Source of the DNA: Candidatus Equibacterium intestinale
Lineage (GTDB): Bacteria; Bacteroidota; Bacteroidia; Bacteroidales; UBA932
Assembly: GCA_018064305.1 (NCBI GenBank)
Contig: JAGHVP010000069.1
Location: forward strand, 1 to 7,739
DNA length: 7,739 bases
Reading direction: 5' to 3'
Shown piece by piece: positions 1-5,097 of this stretch; within the stretch, counting starts at the first letter, position 1; each line of letters starts with the position of its first letter. The position numbers were made by a program, and so were the translations under genes. The notes beneath the pieces were generated by a model. The model ran no database searches. It was not told where the DNA came from and saw only the letters and a program-made list of their open reading frames with translations.

Positions 1-1
1 C

Positions 2-160
2 ATGCCCCAGAACAATCTGTGCCCCGGGTTCCATGTGACGATGCCACCATCTCCGCCTCATCGTCAAACGCCATCGGTCCCAGACACGCCTACGGGCCAT
101 ATCCCTGATGACGATGAATATCACGAAGCCCTGTTTGCATTTCTTGTATGGTCTTGTTAA
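2..160 (+). CDS. Possible 3' end of an unidentified upstream gene (partial)
   Basis: The forward frame beginning at base 2 is open from the left edge to a TAA at 158-160 and gives 52 residues. They include a Pro/Thr-rich stretch (M-P-P-S-P-P-H-R-Q-T-P) followed by an acidic segment (P-D-D-D-E-Y-H-E-A-L). I do not recognise the family. The DNA is GC-rich (about 60 % over the first 60 bases), unlike the AT-rich gene that follows, so this could be the tail of a gene from the host-like part of the genome or of a toxin partner for the barstar-like protein. Against it, other frames in the same stretch are also open for many codons, and the peptide has no diagnostic motif. It could equally be non-coding. 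Confidence 0.22.
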   Translation: MPQNNLCPGFHVTMPPSPPHRQTPSVPDTPTGHIPDDDEYHEALFAFLVWSC

Positions 161-245
161 CTTCGCAAGACAACCGTATTCCATATCGTAATAAGAAATA
201 CAAAGAAAGACATATTAATTTCAGCGGATTCAGATCATAAATATT
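161..245 (+). promoter_or_regulatory. AT-rich leader, presumed promoter region of the barstar-like gene
   Basis: These 85 bases are about 32 % GC and separate the GC-rich left edge from the barstar-like gene. An in-frame TAA at 216-218 closes the gene's frame upstream, so translation must begin downstream of it. A promoter is expected here, but I find no clean TAnnTTTG box; the nearest approach is TAATTTCA around 216-223, which matches only in part. The composition fits a promoter, but the exact elements cannot be named. Confidence 0.3.
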
Positions 246-812
246 ATGTTCATCTTTACAGATACATTCCCTAGGAAAAGAAGACGGGATATGCATGTCA
301 TTGTAGATGATTCTTTCACAACGAATGAGGATCTGATATCACATATCATGGAAGAAACCCGTTCTCCATATAAAGATAAACCCAGCTCCAACTTTGATGA
401 TATATACGACGATCTCATCGAGTGTACGTGGCTGGAGAACGTCAGGAATATGCGTATTCTTCACGAAAGTTTACCCAATATAAGCGACATACACAGATAT
501 CTGGATACATTGAATGTATTGGATGTTGAATGGGAGATTCTTCGTGAGTTTGAAAGATATAGGGACAAATATTTCAAAGGACCTGAGAGAGAAGAACATA
601 TCATTGCATACAATGCTATGGATGGTATTGATGTGTCCAGATGTGTTGATAGTGTGGTAATAAGCCCTGCGAACCTTCACCCCATGAAGTTTGATGTGTA
701 TTTCAAGGACAGTGATAAAGAATTCGTAATTAATTCGTTGACCGAACATTCAAAAGACTACAGGCAAAGACTGTATTATGATGAGTGTGGCTTTATCCAC
801 ATAAAGTATTGA
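246..812 (+). CDS. Barstar-like protein (putative RNase inhibitor / immunity protein) with C-terminal extension
   Basis: Encodes 188 residues. Residues 16-112 resemble the barstar fold: a first strand (H-V-I-V-D), a helix, then the segment S48-N-F-D-D-I-Y-D-D-L57. This aligns with the barnase-binding helix of barstar (N-L-D-A-L-W-D-C-L): Asp51 and Asp55 fall on barstar Asp35 and Asp39, and Tyr54 on Trp38. It is followed by a strand ending in L-P and a helix near the expected acidic position. Barstars block a cognate ribonuclease by covering its active site in the cytoplasm, so this may be an immunity protein. Residues 113-188 go beyond the usual ~90-residue barstar; I do not recognise this part, which is charged and ends Y-Y-D-E-C-G-F-I-H-I-K-Y. 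The longest frame is given. ATG at 291 (Met16) sits exactly where barstar proteins normally begin and is at least as likely. No signal peptide or membrane segment is seen. The gene is AT-rich (37 % GC in two sampled lines) compared with the genes downstream, which suggests horizontal acquisition. No toxin gene is recognisable nearby. Confidence 0.72.
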   Translation: MFIFTDTFPRKRRRDMHVIVDDSFTTNEDLISHIMEETRSPYKDKPSSNFDDIYDDLIECTWLENVRNMRILHESLPNISDIHRYLDTLNVLDVEWEILREFERYRDKYFKGPEREEHIIAYNAMDGIDVSRCVDSVVISPANLHPMKFDVYFKDSDKEFVINSLTEHSKDYRQRLYYDECGFIHIKY

Positions 813-842
813 ACCTTGCCCTTGATGTGGCTGGCCGCGCGT

Positions 843-881
843 GTCACAGCAGTACGGTATTCTGCCCGGTGACGGAGTTTT
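843..881 (+). terminator. Possible weak intrinsic terminator after the barstar-like gene
   Basis: GTCAC (843-847) pairs with GTGAC (869-873), and inside it GCAG (849-852) pairs with CTGC (862-865) around a 9-base loop. The two helices are separated by a 1 x 3 internal loop. A short TTTT run lies at 878-881, four bases after the stem. It lies 30 bases past the stop codon of the upstream gene. The interrupted stem and short T tract make this a weak candidate. Confidence 0.33.
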
Positions 882-887
882 GTGCTG

Positions 888-922
888 AATTTTCAACATT
901 ATAGTGATAATTGACGAAAATT
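888..922. repeat. AT-rich dyad upstream of the uvrB promoter
   Basis: AATTTTC (888-894) and GAAAATT (916-922) are perfect inverted repeats centred near base 905. Nested in them, ATTAT (898-902) and ATAAT (907-911) form a second dyad with almost the same centre and a 4-base AGTG spacer. The middle bases are not paired. The dyad covers the zone where a -33 element would lie for the -7 box at 927. It could be a regulator binding site. Short AT-rich dyads also arise by chance in such DNA, so confidence is modest. Confidence 0.33.
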
Positions 923-925
923 GCA

Positions 926-960
926 GTAACTTTGCCCCCTTCCATTTCGGGCTAAGTTAC
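926..960. repeat. 12-bp imperfect inverted repeat overlapping the uvrB promoter
   Basis: GTAACTT-T-GCCC (926-937) is mirrored by GGGC-T-AAGTTAC (949-960). Eleven of twelve positions pair, with one T-T mismatch (933/953), around an 11-base spacer (938-948). The left arm contains the -7 box (927-934), and the right arm ends 8 bases before the uvrB ATG. This is the placement of an operator that would block transcription. If a transcript enters from further upstream, it would instead form an RNA hairpin next to the uvrB start. There is no T tract after it, so it is not an obvious terminator. The repeat itself is certain; its role is inference. Confidence 0.6.
927..934 (+). promoter_or_regulatory. 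Bacteroidetes-type -7 promoter box for the uvrB operon
   Basis: TAACTTTG matches the Bacteroidetes -7 consensus TAnnTTTG at every fixed position. Transcription would start around 938-942 and give a short leader of roughly 27-31 bases before the uvrB ATG. No good -33 TTTG is seen at the usual distance of about 19-21 bases; the closest TTG (911-913) is only 13 bases upstream. The promoter may therefore be weak or need an activator. Confidence 0.55.
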
Positions 961-968
961 AGGTGATT

Positions 969-2960
969 ATGGGCCAGTTTGTATTAAAATCTCCATACAG
1001 TCCCACTGGGGACCAGCCGCAGGCTATCGAACAGCTCTGCAACGGTTTCAACAGCGGGTTGAAGGCACAGACACTGCTTGGTGTGACAGGCAGCGGCAAG
1101 ACCTTTACCATGGCCAATGTCATAGAGCGCCTGCAGCGGCCCACCCTTATCCTCAGCCACAACAAGACACTTGCCGCTCAGCTGTACGGCGAGTTCAAGA
1201 GCTTCTTCCCCGACAATGCAGTGGAGTATTTCGTCTCATATTACGACTATTACCAGCCCGAGGCATATATTCCCACTACTGACACCTATATCGAGAAAGA
1301 CCTCAGCATCAACGACGAGATAGAGAAGCTGAGGCTCCGCGCCACCAGCGCACTGCTGTCGGGACGCCGTGACATAATAGTGGTGTCATCGGTGTCGTGC
1401 CTTTACGGTATAGGTAATCCCGACGATTTCCACGACAGCATCATAAAGCTTGAAAAAGGCATGGCTATCACACGCAACCGCCTGCTCTACAGTCTGGTGG
1501 ATGCCCTGTACAGCCGCACCGAAGGGGAATTCCAGCGCGGCTCATTCAGAGTGAAGGGTGATGTTGTGGATGTTTTTCCCGCGTACGGCGACTTCGCAAT
1601 AAGGGTCGAGTTCTGGGGCGATGAGATAGAGTCGCTGGAGATGATAGATCCGGTGAGCGGGGCAACACTGGAATACCTGGAAGAGATAACCATATATCCT
1701 GCCACCAACTTCCTTACCACAAAGGAGCGCTCGAAAGCTGCCATCGCGCAGATCCAGGACGATATGGTGGCGCGCTGCAACTATTTCAACGAGGTGGGGC
1801 GCCATCACGAGGCAAACCGCCTGAAGCAGCGTGTGGAGTATGACATCGAGATGATAAAGGAGATAGGCTACTGCTCTGGCATAGAGAACTATTCGCGTTA
1901 TTTCGACGGTAGGAAAGAAGGACAGAGACCTTTCTGCCTGATAGACTATTTTCCCGATGATTTCCTTACATTCGTGGATGAGAGCCACGTGACTCTGCCG
2001 CAGGTGAGAGGAATGTACGGAGGCGACCGCAGCCGCAAGAACTCATTGATAGAATATGGATTCCGCCTGCCCGCGGCGGCCGACAACCGCCCCCTGAAGG
2101 CCGATGAGTTCAACGAACTGATAGGGCAGAGGCTTTATGTAAGCGCCACTCCCGGAGAAATCGAACTGGTGGAGTGCGGCGGTGTGGTAGTGGAGCAGAT
2201 TGTAAGGCCCACCGGCCTGCTCGACCCTCCGATAGAGGTACGGCCTGCCGAAAATCCCGTTGACGACCTGCTGGAAGAGGCGCAGATAAGGGCCGAGCAC
2301 GACGAGCGCACCCTTGTCACTACTCTCACGAAGGCCATGGCAGAGGACCTTGAAAACAAGCTCACAAGGCTCGGAGTCCGCTGCCGTTACCTCCATTGCG
2401 ATGTGGATACCATGGAAAGGGTGGAGATTGTGGATGATTTCAAGGCGGGACGGTTTGATGTGCTGATAGGTGTGAACCTGCTCCGCGAAGGTCTCGACAT
2501 CCCGGGCGTGTCTCTTGTGGCGATACTTGATGCAGACAAGGAGGGGCTCTTCAGAAATATAACTTCGCTTATCCAGACGGCGGGCCGTGCTGCACGTAAT
2601 GTCAACGGCAAGGTCATCTTCTATGCCGACACCATCTCGAAGTCTATGCAGCAGACAATAGATGAGACAGAACGGCGCCGCGCCATCCAGATGGCATACA
2701 ACAAAGAGCACGGCATAACCCCTCATCAGGTAGGAGCCAGCCAGGGCGCTTCCGTCACGGACATCTATGCACAGCAGAGGGATGCCGAACCGCTTGGACA
2801 GGACCCTGTGGTTCAAGCTATGGGCCGCGCCCAGATAGAGGCTATGATCATAGCCTCACGCAAGAAGATGGAAGATGCTGCCGCCGGGCTTGACTTCCTT
2901 GCAGCGGCGCGCTACCGCGATGAAATGAATGCATTGAAACAGATATTGGAGACGAAATAA
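969..2960 (+). CDS. uvrB: UvrABC excinuclease subunit B (UvrB)
   Basis: Encodes 663 residues, the usual UvrB length. UvrB is loaded by UvrA onto damaged DNA, verifies the lesion by threading a strand behind its beta-hairpin, and recruits UvrC for incision. Visible features are Walker A G-V-T-G-S-G-K-T (38-45), the Tyr-rich beta-hairpin (91-107, with Tyr91, 92, 94, 95, 100, 107), Walker B D-E-S-H (337-340), helicase motif V N-L-L-R-E-G-L-D (503-510), motif VI Q-T-A-G-R-A-A-R-N (536-544) and a C-terminal UVR motif (about 622-660) that contacts UvrC. All expected catalytic residues appear present. ATG 969 is chosen over an in-frame GTG at 963 because M-G-Q-F-x-L-x-S-P-Y is the normal family start; AGG at 961-963 gives only a weak ribosome-binding match. 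It is the first gene of the uvrB-RelA/SpoT-uvrA cluster and stops 2 bases before the next start. Confidence 0.97.
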   Translation: MGQFVLKSPYSPTGDQPQAIEQLCNGFNSGLKAQTLLGVTGSGKTFTMANVIERLQRPTLILSHNKTLAAQLYGEFKSFFPDNAVEYFVSYYDYYQPEAYIPTTDTYIEKDLSINDEIEKLRLRATSALLSGRRDIIVVSSVSCLYGIGNPDDFHDSIIKLEKGMAITRNRLLYSLVDALYSRTEGEFQRGSFRVKGDVVDVFPAYGDFAIRVEFWGDEIESLEMIDPVSGATLEYLEEITIYPATNFLTTKERSKAAIAQIQDDMVARCNYFNEVGRHHEANRLKQRVEYDIEMIKEIGYCSGIENYSRYFDGRKEGQRPFCLIDYFPDDFLTFVDESHVTLPQVRGMYGGDRSRKNSLIEYGFRLPAAADNRPLKADEFNELIGQRLYVSATPGEIELVECGGVVVEQIVRPTGLLDPPIEVRPAENPVDDLLEEAQIRAEHDERTLVTTLTKAMAEDLENKLTRLGVRCRYLHCDVDTMERVEIVDDFKAGRFDVLIGVNLLREGLDIPGVSLVAILDADKEGLFRNITSLIQTAGRAARNVNGKVIFYADTISKSMQQTIDETERRRAIQMAYNKEHGITPHQVGASQGASVTDIYAQQRDAEPLGQDPVVQAMGRAQIEAMIIASRKKMEDAAAGLDFLAAARYRDEMNALKQILETK

Positions 2961-2962
2961 TT

Positions 2963-5092
2963 ATGGAAGAGGTATTGAAAGAGATCTGTAAGGATTACAG
3001 TAGTGAGGAGACTGCCATAGTTATGGCTGCATACGAGCTTGCCCGGAAGGCGCTTGATGGAAAGACGCGCAGCAACAACCGCCCTTTCCTAGAGCATCCT
3101 GTGGGTGTTGCACGCATTGTGGGCTGTGAGATAGCCCTTGATGCCGAGTCGGTTGCAGCGGTGTTCCTGCACGAAGCCAGCCGCGAAGACCCTGCTATAA
3201 TTGAAAGTTATACTGCCGACGCAAAGGTGGTGGCTCTTGCAGAATCTCTCAACAGGATATCGCAGATCAAGCCGCGCGACACAAACCTCGAGGCCGACCG
3301 ATACCGCAAGCTCATCGCCTCTTATTCGACCGATCCGCGAGTCTTCATCATCAAGCTGGCAGACAGGCTGGAGGTCATGCGTTCGCTGAGCATCTTCAGC
3401 AAGAGCGACCAGGCGCGCAAGAATGCAGAGACTATGCTGCTCTACATCCCCCTTGCACACCAGGCCGGCCTGTACTACATAAAGAGCGAGCTGGAGGACC
3501 TGTGGCTGAAATATGCCGAGCCGGAAAGTTACCGCGCCATAACAAACTACCTGAAGGCTACCGAGACCGACCGCAACAGCCTTGTAGAGTCGTTTATCAA
3601 GCCTCTGGAAGGTGCAATCACCGCCAAGGGAATAAAATATCACCTGAAGGCACGCACAAAGAGCGCCTATTCAATCTGGAGGAAGATGCTTGCACAGCAT
3701 ATCCCCATCAACGAAGTGTACGACGTCTTCGCCATCCGCTTCATAATAGATGTTCCGCCCGAGAAGGAGATAGCCACCTGCTGGGATGTATTTGCCACTG
3801 TGACAGAGAAATACCCGCAGGATCCGCGCCGTCTGCGCCAGTGGTTGGAAAGACCCAAGCCGAACGGATATCAGTCGCTCCACTGCACGGTGCAGGTGGA
3901 TGGGCGCCAGTGGGTCGAGGTGCAGATACGCAGTGAGAGGATGGACTATGAGGCCGAGCTGGGAGGCGCGTCGCACTGGTCGTACAAGGGTGTGAAGAAA
4001 GACGCCGTGATAGGTGACTGGCTGGCAAAGGTGCGGAGCATGATGGAGTCTCCCGACCACTCTGGTTATGAGCAGGTCGACAGTTCGATGCTGTCGCAGG
4101 ATATCTTCGTGTTCACTCCCGACGGTGAGCTCAGGCAGCTCAGGGCCGGTGCCACTGTGCTGGACTTTGCATTCGATATCCATTCGAATGTGGGTCTGAA
4201 ATGCTCCGGCGGCCGCATCAACGGCAAGATGGCTTCAATAAAGGACCTTCTGAAGACTGGTGATACGGTCGAGATCATAACCTCGAAGAACCAGCAGCCA
4301 AGCGAGGGGTGGCTCAACTTTGTGGTGACAAGCAAGGCCCGCAGCAAGATCAAGCAGAAGCTGGCGCAGCGCGAGAATGCGCTTGCAGCATCGGGCAAGG
4401 AGATTCTTGAACGCAGGCTCAAGAACTGGAAGATAATCCTCAGGGACGAGGACCTGAGTCAGCTGATAAAGAAATACAAGTTCAGGACTGCCAACGAGTT
4501 CTTCAGTGCTGTGGGCGAGGAGAAGGTGGACCTGGCCGAGATAAAGCTGTTCCTGCAGCCGAAAGAAACGGTTGAGGAGAAGCCAGAGGTGCCTGAGGCA
4601 GAGACGGCCGCGAAGCACCGTGAGCAGGCGGGGAAGGGCGACTATCTGGAAATCGGCGGCAAGGGAGAGCTTACCGGAGTCGCTTACAAGATGGCGAAAT
4701 GCTGTAATCCCGTGTATGGCGACGATGTGTTCGGATTTGTAACAGTATCTTCCGGCATCAAGATCCACAGGATGTCGTGCCCTAACGCGGCGCGTCTGCT
4801 GGACAGCTATCCGCACAGGATACAGAAGGTGCGCTGGCGCAAGTATGTAGACACTTCTGCGTTCCAGGTTGATCTGAAGGTAACCACAGATGAGGAGAGC
4901 ACCGTAAACGATGTCATCTCAACCATAAGCGGTTTCCACGCCCTGGTGCGCAAGTTGAATGTGGGCGAGCGCAACAAGAAAGGTGAAATAGAGATAACAA
5001 CCACGATATTTGTAAACAACAATCTCACTCTTGACAAGATCCTGGCAACTCTGAAGAAAAACAAGTATGTCAGGAATGTCTCAAGGAACTAG
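2963..5092 (+). CDS. Long RelA/SpoT homologue, probable (p)ppGpp synthetase with degenerate hydrolase domain
   Basis: Encodes 709 residues, full length for a long RSH enzyme. These transfer pyrophosphate from ATP to GDP/GTP to make the starvation alarmone (p)ppGpp, and sense stalled ribosomes through the C-terminal half. Domain order: HD hydrolase (about 25-180), synthetase (about 220-345), TGS (about 378-440), helical region (to about 533), an acidic Glu/Pro-rich linker (534-558), a conserved-Cys module (C580, C581, H602, C606) and an ACT domain (about 632-707). Synthetase residues are present: R231, K233, D254, G-Y-Q-S-L-H (302-307) and E319 in V-E-V-Q-I-R. In the hydrolase part His45, His70 and Asp134 remain. 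The H-D-x-x-E-D motif, however, reads H70-E-A-S-R-E75, and A-D-R-L-H-N-M-R-T reads A-D-R-L-E-V-M-R-S. Hydrolysis is therefore probably lost or weak, as in RelA. The motif usually R-x-K-D or E-x-D-D reads R-L-R-Q (290-293). The relA versus spoT name is left open because Bacteroidetes often carry two RSH genes. Translation starts 2 bases after uvrB. Confidence 0.95.
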   Translation: MEEVLKEICKDYSSEETAIVMAAYELARKALDGKTRSNNRPFLEHPVGVARIVGCEIALDAESVAAVFLHEASREDPAIIESYTADAKVVALAESLNRISQIKPRDTNLEADRYRKLIASYSTDPRVFIIKLADRLEVMRSLSIFSKSDQARKNAETMLLYIPLAHQAGLYYIKSELEDLWLKYAEPESYRAITNYLKATETDRNSLVESFIKPLEGAITAKGIKYHLKARTKSAYSIWRKMLAQHIPINEVYDVFAIRFIIDVPPEKEIATCWDVFATVTEKYPQDPRRLRQWLERPKPNGYQSLHCTVQVDGRQWVEVQIRSERMDYEAELGGASHWSYKGVKKDAVIGDWLAKVRSMMESPDHSGYEQVDSSMLSQDIFVFTPDGELRQLRAGATVLDFAFDIHSNVGLKCSGGRINGKMASIKDLLKTGDTVEIITSKNQQPSEGWLNFVVTSKARSKIKQKLAQRENALAASGKEILERRLKNWKIILRDEDLSQLIKKYKFRTANEFFSAVGEEKVDLAEIKLFLQPKETVEEKPEVPEAETAAKHREQAGKGDYLEIGGKGELTGVAYKMAKCCNPVYGDDVFGFVTVSSGIKIHRMSCPNAARLLDSYPHRIQKVRWRKYVDTSAFQVDLKVTTDEESTVNDVISTISGFHALVRKLNVGERNKKGEIEITTTIFVNNNLTLDKILATLKKNKYVRNVSRN

Positions 5093-5097
5093 CTGAT

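Noticed and set aside
1..74. Reverse-strand frame starting near base 74 and running off the left edge
   Set aside because: Only about 24 codons are visible with no motif, and competing frames exist in the same GC-rich stretch. Nothing distinguishes it from chance.
171..204. Possible leftward promoter (CAAA at 201-204 and CAACCGTA at 171-178, read on the reverse strand)
   Set aside because: The -7 part matches only 7 of 8 positions, the spacing of 22 is long, and no convincing reverse-strand gene follows within the window.
926..960. Reading the 926-960 inverted repeat as an intrinsic terminator for the barstar-like gene
   Set aside because: It has an 11-base loop, no T tract follows it, and it overlaps the -7 box, so an operator or leader role is more plausible.
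963..968. GTG at 963 as the uvrB start
   Set aside because: It would add only two residues before the family-typical M-G-Q-F start. ATG 969 is the better match to UvrB N-termini.
2043..2816. 257-codon antisense open frame inside uvrB
   Set aside because: It overlaps conserved UvrB helicase motifs and its product has no family resemblance. It is a shadow of the real gene.
3502..3936. 144-codon forward frame inside the RelA/SpoT gene
   Set aside because: It is an out-of-frame reading across the synthetase domain, whose correct frame is unmistakable. No start context or motif supports a nested gene.
2963..5092. Frameshift or truncation in the RelA/SpoT gene as the cause of the altered hydrolase motif
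   Set aside because: The frame is continuous over 709 codons, and the residues on both sides of each changed position align normally. The changes are substitutions.
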